Shown in pieces: positions 48,161-55,727 of a DNA stretch of 64,000 nt. The translations under genes and the position numbers were made by a program. Origin of the DNA: Pseudarcicella hirudinis (GTDB lineage: Bacteria > Bacteroidota > Bacteroidia > Cytophagales > Spirosomataceae); the NCBI RefSeq assembly GCF_900115665.1, contig NZ_FOXH01000015.1, forward strand, positions 108,840 through 172,839, in the 5' to 3' direction. Numbering within the stretch: position 1 is the stretch's first letter; every line of letters starts with the position of its first letter. The notes under the pieces are model-generated. The model did not search any database. It was not told the origin of the DNA and worked only from the letters and a program-made list of their open reading frames with translations.

Positions 48161-48955
48161 ATGAGTATTTATACTTACATATCACAGAATAATACAAATC
48201 CAAGGTTGACCCTTGTCGGAGCTGGACCCGGAGACCCGGAATTGCTTACGATAAAAGGTTTAAGAGCAATCGGATCAGCAGATGTGATAATGTATGATGC
48301 TCTGGCAAGTGAAGAAATTCTGGAATATGCGAAGCCGGGTGTGAAAATGATTTATGTAGGAAAAAGACTCGGGACTTATGTTTATAAACAGGAAGAGATC
48401 AATCAATTAATTGTAGAACAAGCTTTTTTATATGGACATGTTGTAAGGTTGAAGGGGGGAGATCCATTTGTTTTCGGGAGAGGTTTTGAAGAGATTGAAT
48501 ATACCAGATCATTTGGAATTCCCTGTGAAGTTGTATCCGGAGTAACTTCTTCAATTGGTGTTCCGGCTTCGATTGGTATACCGGTAACCTCAAGAGGATT
48601 TGCAGATAGTTTCTGGGTGCTGACAGGAACGACGAAGGCAGGAGAAGTTTCAGCTGATCTGCAATTGGCTGCCCGGTCAAATGCCACCATTGTTGTATTG
48701 ATGGGAATGAGCAAACTGGCAGAAATCTGTGAGCTTTTTACGCTTTCAGGAAAGTCAGAAATACCCATGGCAATTATTCAGAACGGCACCCGTAAGAATG
48801 CCAGAACCGTTCTGAGTACCGTTTCAGAAATGCCGGAAAAGGCTAAAGCGCATCAGATTACCAATCCGGCTGTAATCGTGATAGGGGAAGTTGTAGGATT
48901 GCATCCTGAGTTTGTGGAGGCATATTGTGACCACATAGGCATAGAGAGCACATAG
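48161..48955 (+). CDS. cobA: Uroporphyrinogen-III C-methyltransferase
   Basis: This SUMT methylates uroporphyrinogen III twice to give precorrin-2, the first step to sirohaem needed by NirB (and sulfite reductase). The 264 residues show LVGAGPGDPELLTIKGLRAI, VYVGKRLG-type sequence, VVRLKGGDPFVFGRGFEEI, and PVTSRGFADSFWVLTGTTK. It is a stand-alone SUMT without the CysG dehydrogenase/chelatase domain, so the later sirohaem steps must be encoded elsewhere. It is divergent from nirB and leads the narK-porin-nrt cluster. Confidence 0.95.
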   Translation: MSIYTYISQNNTNPRLTLVGAGPGDPELLTIKGLRAIGSADVIMYDALASEEILEYAKPGVKMIYVGKRLGTYVYKQEEINQLIVEQAFLYGHVVRLKGGDPFVFGRGFEEIEYTRSFGIPCEVVSGVTSSIGVPASIGIPVTSRGFADSFWVLTGTTKAGEVSADLQLAARSNATIVVLMGMSKLAEICELFTLSGKSEIPMAIIQNGTRKNARTVLSTVSEMPEKAKAHQITNPAVIVIGEVVGLHPEFVEAYCDHIGIEST

Positions 48956-48988
48956 ATTTTAGACAAGAGATAAAAGAATTTTAGAAAA

Positions 48989-49020
48989 AGCCGACTACCG
49001 AAAGTTGGTGGCCGATTGCC
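48989..49020. repeat. GTCGGC-type repeat, third copy
   Basis: AGCCGACTACCGAAAG followed by TTGGTGGCCGATTGCC resembles the repeats at 42164-42202 and 42411-42437. It sits between cobA and narK, just before the dual-hairpin element. Confidence 0.4.
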
Positions 49021-49084
49021 CGCAAAATTAAATTTCCCTTCAACAATTGTTGAAAAAGGTCTTTCGTGGGGGCGAAAGATTTTT
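49020..49084 (+). promoter_or_regulatory. Dual-hairpin RNA element before narK
   Basis: CCGCAAAATT (49020-49029) precedes hairpin 1, the perfect palindrome TTCAACAATTGTTGAA (49039-49054). A 5-nt linker AAAGG leads to hairpin 2, TCTTTCG with CGAAAGA (49060-49079) around the hexaloop TGGGGG. Hairpin 2 is followed at once by TTTTT (49080-49084), so it has the form of an intrinsic terminator in front of narK. The same hexaloop recurs twice before the porin gene. Confidence 0.65.
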
Positions 49085-49126
49085 AACCAAACCTTTTTAT
49101 ACAAGGGTTGGACAATCATACAATCG

Positions 49127-50428
49127 ATGAAATCACTTAATTCAAAACAACCGCTTAAATCTCTGAGAATTTTTTCTTTGGAAGGAATTCAGATGAAAAC
49201 TTTTCATATTACCTGGTTAACGTTCTTTTTCTGCTTTTTTGGCTGGTTTGGACTGGCACCATTAATGCCTGCCATCCGGGCTGATTTAGGTTTAACCAAG
49301 CCTCAGGTGGGTAATACCATTATCGCTGCCGTTTCTGCTACCATTTTTGCCCGTATGCTGATCGGAAGACTCTGTGATACAATTGGTCCCAGGAAAACTT
49401 ATACAGGCTTATTGATATTTGGTTCAATTCCTGTAATGTGTGTAGGTTTTGCACATGACTATGTAACGTTCCTGTTATTTCGTCTTGCCATTGGAATCAT
49501 CGGTGCTTCATTTGTAATCACTCAATTTCACACTTCAGCTATGTTTGCTCCTAAAATCAAAGGAACAGTAAATGCCGTAGCCGGAGGCTGGGGGAATTTA
49601 GGGGGCGGAATCACTCAATTGGCTATGCCGGTATTGATGGCTGCCATTGTAGGATTAGGTTATACCAAAAGTGAAGCCTGGAGAATGGCGATGGTTGTTC
49701 CGGGAGTGATGCTATTGATAATGGCCTTTTTTTACTACAAATTTACCAAAGATACTCCTGCCGGAAATTATGATGAAATTAAAAGAGAAAGAGATTTACT
49801 ACCAAAAGTAAGTTTTAAAGAGGCCGCCGGAGATATGCGTATCTGGGCTTTGGCTTTAGCTTATGCAGGATGCTTTGGCATGGAAATCACTTTTGACGGG
49901 GTGGCGGCTTTATACTTCTTTGATAATTTCAAATTGAGTGAAACGCAGGCCGGATTCTGGGCAATGCTGTTTGGCTTTATGAACATTTTTGCCAGAGCAC
50001 TGGGCGGAATTGTAGCGGATAAAGTAGGAGGTAAATATGGTCTGAAAGGGAAAGGTTTGCTGCTCGCAGGTCTGTTAACTTTGGAAGGTTTCGGGATCGT
50101 TCTGTTTGCTTCGGCAGGACAACTTACTTTTGCCATCATCTCAATGCTGACTTTCGCAATGTTTCTGAAGATGTCGAATGGAGCTACTTATTCAATTGTG
50201 CCGTTTATTAATAAAAAAGCCGTAGGACTTGTTTCCGGAATTGTAGGAGCAGGTGGAAATTTTGGTGGAATGTTAATGGGCTTTTTGTTTAAATCTCAGT
50301 CAATAACTTACTCTGAAGCTTTCTTGTACATCGGTATGGGGGTAGCCTTGATAGGAATGGCTTTGTCGCTCATCAAATTTGAAAAAGAAGAAGTAGAAGA
50401 ACAGGAAACTGTGCTTCAGGTAGCTTAA
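49127..50428 (+). CDS. narK: NarK-family nitrate/nitrite transporter
   Basis: A 433-residue major facilitator protein from ATG 49127; the open frame extends 37 codons upstream through the hairpin element. It has 12 hydrophobic helices. Nitrate-porter signatures are present: a glycine-rich GGWGNLGGGITQLAMP in TM5 and GIVGAGGNFGGMLMGF in TM11, with arginines in the ARMLIGRLCDTIGPRKTY region. It would import nitrate across the inner membrane or exchange it for nitrite. It lies between cobA and the porin gene. Confidence 0.92.
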   Translation: MKSLNSKQPLKSLRIFSLEGIQMKTFHITWLTFFFCFFGWFGLAPLMPAIRADLGLTKPQVGNTIIAAVSATIFARMLIGRLCDTIGPRKTYTGLLIFGSIPVMCVGFAHDYVTFLLFRLAIGIIGASFVITQFHTSAMFAPKIKGTVNAVAGGWGNLGGGITQLAMPVLMAAIVGLGYTKSEAWRMAMVVPGVMLLIMAFFYYKFTKDTPAGNYDEIKRERDLLPKVSFKEAAGDMRIWALALAYAGCFGMEITFDGVAALYFFDNFKLSETQAGFWAMLFGFMNIFARALGGIVADKVGGKYGLKGKGLLLAGLLTLEGFGIVLFASAGQLTFAIISMLTFAMFLKMSNGATYSIVPFINKKAVGLVSGIVGAGGNFGGMLMGFLFKSQSITYSEAFLYIGMGVALIGMALSLIKFEKEEVEEQETVLQVA

Positions 50429-50508
50429 TGAAAGTAATATTCTCAATTCCAACGAATAAATAAAGATAATAACAAATCAGGTAATCAGCATTTATAAAGA
50501 AAGGAGGG

Positions 50509-50639
50509 ACCGCAAAAAAACAAAATTACAATCAAGGTTATTGATACTATGGGGGTAGAATCAATAACAAAAAAGCCCGAATGAAGTGGGGGCTTCATTT
50601 CGGGCAAACCGCAAAATTCTGTTCAAATTTTACAATCAA
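50509..50639 (+). promoter_or_regulatory. Dual-hairpin RNA element before the porin gene
   Basis: Hairpin 1 (50537-50568): GTTATTGAT with ATCAATAAC, an A/A mismatch, CTA with TAG, hexaloop TGGGGG. Six A follow. Hairpin 2 (50575-50605): GCCCGAA-TGAAG with CTTCA-T-TTCGGGC (one bulged T), hexaloop TGGGGG again. The pair is flanked by two copies of a composite motif, ACCGCAAAA then TTACAATCAA (50509-50535 and 50608-50639). It lies between narK and the porin start codon at 50651. No T run follows hairpin 2. Confidence 0.65.
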
Positions 50640-50650
50640 TTACAAACAAA

Positions 50651-52210
50651 ATGAGAAAAAGTCAAAAATGCAAAGTGACACTGCTATTTTTAGTAGCGAT
50701 GTCATTGGGGAATGCTATTAAAGCTCAGTTTTCTCTGTCAGGTCAGCTAAGAACCAGAACCGAAATCAGAAATGGTTTAGGCAACCTGGTTCCGGAAAAT
50801 TCAGGTTCAGCGGCCTTTACATCTCAAAGAACCCGTCTGATTTTCGGTTATAAATGGGATAGACTTACTTTCGGAGTTACCGTACAGGATGTGAGAGTTT
50901 GGGGGCAGGACGCTTCTTCTATTACTAACAATGACGGAAACCGTTTGATGCTCCATGAAGGCTGGGCAGAAGTTACCCTTGCCAATAAAGCGGATACTAC
51001 GGTAAAATTCAAACTGATTGATAACCTTTCCCTGAAAATAGGTCGCCAGGAGCTGATCTATGATGACGTAAGACTAATTGGGAACCTCGACTGGTTACAA
51101 CAGGGACGTCGTTTCGATATGGCCTTATTAAAAGCATTTCATCATGGCTGGCAGGTAGATCTCGGATATGCTTTTAACCAGAATACAGATGCCTTCAATA
51201 CCGTGAATACATTTTATGTTCCGGGAAATGTGCCAACTTATGTCAAAGACTCAAAAGGAGTTCTGGTGCCGACTCCGGCGGGAATTGTTCCGCTGACAGT
51301 TGCCGGAAATGTTAATAATAATAGTGCTAAAACCGGTGCACCTGCTTATTTAAATCCGCCTGGCACAAACGGTGCTAATCAGGATTATAAAACTTTTACC
51401 AGCCTGTATATAAGTCGTAAATTTAACCAGACCAAGTTCTCGGCATTGTTTTTCAATGATAATTTCGGGAAATACCATCTTGATTCTGTAGCAACTACAA
51501 ATGGTGGAAACGTATATGGAAGAAGGTTTGATTCAAATGAAACCTATGGACGTTTTACATATGGTCTAATGATTAACCATACACTCGGAAATACTTCGGG
51601 TTTTGGAAAAATTGCTTTTCAGGGAGCTTATTATGCACAAACCGGGAAAGACAGAGACGGAGTAGATATGGACGCTTATCATTATACCCTTTCTGCTACT
51701 TATACCAAGGGAAAATGGAGTGCAGGGCCTGGCTATGATGTTCTTTCAGGAAATGACGCTGTGAATCCGTCAGGTAAAAACAATCGTTTTGACCCGCTTT
51801 ACGGAACACCTCATCGCCACTGGGGATATATGGATTATTTTTATGTGGGAACAGGAGCTCCGACGGGAGGTTTAAACAATGCATATTTCAAAGTAAAATA
51901 TACGGCAAAGGATTTCTATGTAACTGCTGACTACCACAATTTCGCCTTAAATGCACCAATGAAAAAATCAGACGGGGCAGTGATCGACAGTCAGTTAGGA
52001 ACAGAAATAGATTTAATAGCCAATTATAACCTTAATAAGTTTACGAACCTTGAGTTAGGCTATTGTCTGATGAACGGAACAAACAGTCTTGCTATTGCAA
52101 AAGGACAGGATTTAACGAAAAGTTATGACAAAACAGGTGCCTGGGCGTATCTGATGATTAATATCCGCCCTGACTTCTTTTATGCAAAACCAGTAGCTAT
52201 TAAGCAGTAA
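50651..52210 (+). CDS. Alginate-export-type outer-membrane porin
   Basis: A 519-residue outer-membrane barrel with signal peptide (ending AMSLGNAIKAQ). The barrel begins FSLSGQLRTRTEIRNGLG and contains FTSQRTRLIFGYKWDRLTFGVTVQDVR, DNLSLKIGRQELIYDDVRLIGNLDWLQQGRRFD, and GAYYAQTGKDRDGVDMDAYHY. This is the pattern of the alginate_exp family. In this setting, between narK and the nrt genes, it probably serves as an outer-membrane entry path for nitrate or nitrite; alginate export is unlikely because no alginate genes are nearby. Confidence 0.82.
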   Translation: MRKSQKCKVTLLFLVAMSLGNAIKAQFSLSGQLRTRTEIRNGLGNLVPENSGSAAFTSQRTRLIFGYKWDRLTFGVTVQDVRVWGQDASSITNNDGNRLMLHEGWAEVTLANKADTTVKFKLIDNLSLKIGRQELIYDDVRLIGNLDWLQQGRRFDMALLKAFHHGWQVDLGYAFNQNTDAFNTVNTFYVPGNVPTYVKDSKGVLVPTPAGIVPLTVAGNVNNNSAKTGAPAYLNPPGTNGANQDYKTFTSLYISRKFNQTKFSALFFNDNFGKYHLDSVATTNGGNVYGRRFDSNETYGRFTYGLMINHTLGNTSGFGKIAFQGAYYAQTGKDRDGVDMDAYHYTLSATYTKGKWSAGPGYDVLSGNDAVNPSGKNNRFDPLYGTPHRHWGYMDYFYVGTGAPTGGLNNAYFKVKYTAKDFYVTADYHNFALNAPMKKSDGAVIDSQLGTEIDLIANYNLNKFTNLELGYCLMNGTNSLAIAKGQDLTKSYDKTGAWAYLMINIRPDFFYAKPVAIKQ

Positions 52211-52286
52211 ACCAAAGATTTGAGTGGATAGAATAAGTTGAAATTTCAAATACTCATTTCGCAGATTACTTAAAAACTTTGAAATA

Positions 52287-53495
52287 ATGATGACTAAAAA
52301 TATACTTAGAAAAGGAATAACGCTGTGCATTTTTGCACTGTTAATGATAACATTCTCCAGTCATAAACCAGCTGGAAGAAAAATAAAATTAGGGTTTATA
52401 CCGCTCACCGACTGCGCACCACTTGTGGCAGCCAAAGAATTGGGGCTTTTTGCCAAATATGGTGTAGATGTAGAGCTTTCAAAAGAAGCATCCTGGGCAA
52501 ATATCAGGGATAAAATATTGAACGGAGAATTGGATGGAGCGCATTGTTTATTTTCTATGCCTTTGTCTGTTTATACAGGAATAGGCGGAAAAGCTGGTTC
52601 AGAAATGAAGATAGCTATGGTTTTGAATAATAACGGACAAGGAATTACGCTTTCAAAAGACTTTTGTGGATTGGTTGGATTCAAAGAAGTAAATAAGGTA
52701 CTTGGAGCTGTTAAAAATGTTCAGTCGAAAAAAGAAGTAACTTTTGCCATGACTTTTCCCGGAGGAACGCATGACATTTGGTTGAGAAACTGGCTTGCAG
52801 CAGCAGGAGTTAACCAAAAATCAGTGGGAATTATCACAATTCCTCCTCCGCAGATGGTTGCTAACATGCGCGTGGATAACATGGAGGGCTTTTGTGTTGG
52901 AGAACCCTGGAACGGAGTAGCAGCTGCACAGAATATCGGATTTACACATATTGCTTCTCAGGATATCTGGAAACACCACCCTGAAAAAGCATTGGTCGTT
53001 AATGCTAAATTTGCAGCTGAGGAAAAAGAAGACCTGAAAAAAGTAATGAAAGCTGTTATCGAAGCCTGCAGATGGCTTGATAACATGGGAAATCGTAAAA
53101 AGGCCGCAGGTTGGTTAACGAAACCTTATTATGTAAATGCAGCTTTACCGGTAATTGAGGCCAGGTTATTAGGTTCAAATGATTTGGGTTGTGAACTCGG
53201 TGTACAGAAATACAAAGATGATTACATGACTTTTTATAATAATGGAGTGGTAACGACACCTCATAAGTCTCATGCTATGTGGTTTCTGGCACAATATGTA
53301 AGATTCGGATACTTAAAATCTGAGCCTAACTATAAAGCAATTGCTGAAAAACTGATTCTGGATGATCTTTTTGCAGAAGTAGCAAAAGAGATGAATGTTC
53401 CGATACAGCCTGATATGAAGGCCTTCAAAACAACATATGATGTTCCGTTTGATCCGAATAACATCGATGACTATTTGAAAGCAACGAAAAAGTAG
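52287..53495 (+). CDS. nrtA: Nitrate ABC transporter substrate-binding protein (NrtA/CmpA-like)
   Basis: A 402-residue periplasmic binding protein with a signal-like N-terminus (ITLCIFALLMITFSSHK). No lipobox cysteine is visible, so it is likely soluble rather than lipid-anchored. The family core is IKLGFIPLTDCAPLVAAKELGLFAKYGVDVELSKEASWANIRDKI, with HCLFSMPLSVYTGIGG and MEGFCVGEPWNGVAA, which match the nitrate/bicarbonate-binding group. It is the first gene of the nrtABD set. ATG at 52287 or the next codon are equivalent starts. Confidence 0.9.
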   Translation: MMTKNILRKGITLCIFALLMITFSSHKPAGRKIKLGFIPLTDCAPLVAAKELGLFAKYGVDVELSKEASWANIRDKILNGELDGAHCLFSMPLSVYTGIGGKAGSEMKIAMVLNNNGQGITLSKDFCGLVGFKEVNKVLGAVKNVQSKKEVTFAMTFPGGTHDIWLRNWLAAAGVNQKSVGIITIPPPQMVANMRVDNMEGFCVGEPWNGVAAAQNIGFTHIASQDIWKHHPEKALVVNAKFAAEEKEDLKKVMKAVIEACRWLDNMGNRKKAAGWLTKPYYVNAALPVIEARLLGSNDLGCELGVQKYKDDYMTFYNNGVVTTPHKSHAMWFLAQYVRFGYLKSEPNYKAIAEKLILDDLFAEVAKEMNVPIQPDMKAFKTTYDVPFDPNNIDDYLKATKK

Positions 53496-53503
53496 GTTTG
53501 GTA

Positions 53504-53563
53504 AGCAGTTATCAGGAACAGGAGTCTTTTGAAAATAATTACTCCGGTTGATTGGTAACTGCT
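53504..53563 (+). promoter_or_regulatory. Hairpin between nrtA and nrtB
   Basis: AGCAGTTA pairs with TAACTGCT; inside, AAC-A-GGAGT pairs with ACTCC-G-GTT around a 15-nt loop. It fills most of the 95-nt nrtA-nrtB space and has no T run. Confidence 0.5.
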
Positions 53564-53590
53564 GATTTCTAACATTTTAAATCAGACATC

Positions 53591-54379
53591 ATGAAATCAT
53601 TATCAATAAAAAATACAGCAGTAAGCGCGCTCTACTTTATCGCGAGTATGGCTATACTGACAGGTCTCTGGACTTTGATTTCAATCATTACTAAAAATGA
53701 AATTCCGGGACCTTTATCAACCTGGACAATTTTTAAAGAATTAGCCTCTGAACCTTTTTACGACAGAGGGCCAAATGATAAAGGTATTGGAAATCAGTTA
53801 TTCAGCTCTTTGAGCAGAGTTTTTTCTGGATTTGGCCTGGGCAGTATCATTGCTATTCCGATGGGTTTGCTGATGGGTTCTTCGAAGATAGGAATGAGAT
53901 TATTGAATCCGATTGTTCAGATTCTTCGTCCTGTTTCACCGCTGGCATGGTTTCCATTAGGACTGCTGGCATTTAAAGCAGCAGAGGGGGCGACGGTTTT
54001 TATCATTGCGATTACTTCTCTGTGGCCGACTTTGATTAATACGGCTTTCGGAGTAGCAAGTATTCCGCAGGATCATAAAAATGTAGGAAAAGCCTTTGGC
54101 TTTTCAAAATGGAAATATGTTGTCAAAATTATGTTGCCTTATTCTATTCCGCACATTATCACCGGATTGAGACTTTCTATCGGAGTGGCCTGGATGGTTA
54201 TTGTTGCCGGAGAGATGCTTTCGGGTGGCGTGGGAATCGGTTTTTTTGTATGGGATAGCTGGAACGGACTTTCATTGGAAAGAATCCTTGTGGCAATCCT
54301 TATCATCGGAACCGTCGGTTTACTTTTAGATAAATGTTTTAATGCGCTTCAAACGGTTTTTTCATGGGAAAGCAAATAA
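53591..54379 (+). CDS. nrtB: Nitrate ABC transporter permease
   Basis: A 262-residue inner-membrane permease with about six helices. The EAA-type coupling loop is AFGVASIPQDHKNVGKAFGFSKWKYVVKIMLPYSIPHIITGL, and PVSPLAWFPLGLLAFK and GVAWMVIVAGEMLSGGVGIGFFVWDSWN are typical of NrtB/SsuC permeases. It follows nrtA and precedes the ATPase gene. The overall assignment to nitrate rests on nrtA and the neighbouring nitrate genes. Confidence 0.92.
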   Translation: MKSLSIKNTAVSALYFIASMAILTGLWTLISIITKNEIPGPLSTWTIFKELASEPFYDRGPNDKGIGNQLFSSLSRVFSGFGLGSIIAIPMGLLMGSSKIGMRLLNPIVQILRPVSPLAWFPLGLLAFKAAEGATVFIIAITSLWPTLINTAFGVASIPQDHKNVGKAFGFSKWKYVVKIMLPYSIPHIITGLRLSIGVAWMVIVAGEMLSGGVGIGFFVWDSWNGLSLERILVAILIIGTVGLLLDKCFNALQTVFSWESK

Positions 54380-54443
54380 TCTGATGGAAGTGTGAAATTG
54401 AAAAACTCATTTTGAAAATAAGCGACAACAAATTTGAAACAAT

Positions 54444-55298
54444 ATGAAGAATATCGATAAACCAATTCAGTTTGCTGATTCGGCAAACGATTTTCATAAA
54501 TTAACCAGAAATACATCAATTTTAATCAATGATGTAACAGTTTCATTTAAGGGTAAAAAGGGGGAATTTACCGCCATAAAAGATATTAACCTTGAAATCA
54601 AGAAAGGTGAAATAGTTTCCCTGATCGGCCATTCAGGTTGTGGGAAATCTACCTTGATGAATACTATCTCAGGAATGGTTTCACCTTCTAAAGGCGAAGT
54701 AATTGCCAATGAAAACCTGGTGAAAGGACCAGGTCCAGACCGCGGAATTGTTTTTCAGAACTATTCTTTACTGCCTTGGTTATCAGTATATAAGAATATT
54801 TTTGAGGCTGTTGATTCTGTTTTGAAAGATAAAACCAAGGCAGAAAAGCATGATATTGTAGAGAATAATTTGTCGATGGTAAACCTGATGCCTCACAAAG
54901 ATAAATTGCCCGGCCAGCTTTCCGGTGGAATGAAACAAAGAGTAGCAATTGCCAGAGCTTTTGCCATCAATCCAAGTATTCTTTTACTGGATGAACCTTT
55001 CGGGGCTTTAGATGCGCTTACCAAAGGTTCGATGCATATTGAATTGTTAAAGTTGTGGAACCTCGATAATCGTAATAAAACCATCGTAATGGTGACACAC
55101 GATATTGAGGAGGCAATTTTCTTATCAGACAGAGTGGTTGTGATGAACAACGGTCCTGAAGCAACGATCAGAGAAATTGTTGACATTAATCTGCCAAGAC
55201 CCCGTAACAAAAAGGAAATTGCTCATGATCCTGAATATATCAGAGTGCATGACCGGTTACTGAGCTTATTATTTGAAAAGCTGTCTATAGAGGATTAA
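54444..55298 (+). CDS. nrtD: Nitrate ABC transporter ATPase (NrtD-like)
   Basis: A 284-residue ATPase with Walker A LIGHSGCGKSTLMN, Q-loop IVFQNYSLLPWLSVYKN, signature LSGGMKQRVAIARA, Walker B SILLLDEPFGALDALTK and switch VTHDIEEAIFL. This single-domain form corresponds to NrtD; the longer NrtC with an extra binding-protein domain is absent. It completes the nrtA-nrtB-nrtD importer. A hairpin region follows before the reductase gene. Confidence 0.92.
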   Translation: MKNIDKPIQFADSANDFHKLTRNTSILINDVTVSFKGKKGEFTAIKDINLEIKKGEIVSLIGHSGCGKSTLMNTISGMVSPSKGEVIANENLVKGPGPDRGIVFQNYSLLPWLSVYKNIFEAVDSVLKDKTKAEKHDIVENNLSMVNLMPHKDKLPGQLSGGMKQRVAIARAFAINPSILLLDEPFGALDALTKGSMHIELLKLWNLDNRNKTIVMVTHDIEEAIFLSDRVVVMNNGPEATIREIVDINLPRPRNKKEIAHDPEYIRVHDRLLSLLFEKLSIED

Positions 55299-55727
55299 GA
55301 CTGGCAGATGGGTTCGAGATGTTGTACTTCTTTGGTAAAAGGAACGCTTATTACAGCAATATCGAGAACCCAACTTTCAGAAGCTGATTACAAAAAAACG
55401 CCCAGAGAATAGCGGTTCCCTGGGCTTAAAATACCAAAATATGTGGCGGCATCTTTGGATTCGAATTTTAATTGTACATGTTTTTACGCATAAGCTTAAT
55501 CAAATATAGGTTTTCTTGTAATTATTTCCAAATTAAATTGGAATTTTTTGTGAAAAAATACAACTATTAGTTGAATGTATAAGTTTTTCCGCTGTTATCA
55601 ATATTTGATGTATTACGCAATATTAAGTTTCTGAGCGATTAATAAGAAATCTGCCCTGTTTGAGGAAGAATAACAGAGCTGTTATTTATCAGAAAAGGAG
55701 AGTTTATTCACAATTTGAAAAGGTATT
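55299..55727. other. Structured intergenic region before the nitrate reductase gene
   Basis: 429 nt without a gene. Near the nrtD end there is a stem at 55309-55372 (TGGGTTC-GA-GAT with ATC-GA-GAACCCA, a symmetric GA/GA internal loop) and a hairpin at 55400-55425 (GCCCAG-A-GAA with TTC-C-CTGGGC, hexaloop TAGCGG) followed by TTAAAAT. Close to the reductase start is an 18-bp palindrome, listed separately. No consensus -7 box was found. Confidence 0.5.
55669..55686 (+). promoter_or_regulatory. 18-bp inverted repeat upstream of the nitrate reductase gene
   Basis: AATAACAG-AG-CTGTTATT, perfect 8-bp arms, 41 nt before the start codon. It could be an operator or, in RNA, a 7-bp hairpin with a GAGC loop. 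Confidence 0.45.

Noticed and set aside
48119..50568. FNR/CRP-type boxes suggested by TTGAT and ATCAA half-sites
   Set aside because: Spacing and orientation do not match TTGAT-N4-ATCAA, and no FNR-family gene is nearby.
49039..50605. Direct assignment of the dual hairpins as ANTAR targets
   Set aside because: ANTAR hexaloops need A at position 1 and G at 4; these have U at position 1, and no ANTAR protein is encoded in the window. The resemblance is architectural only.
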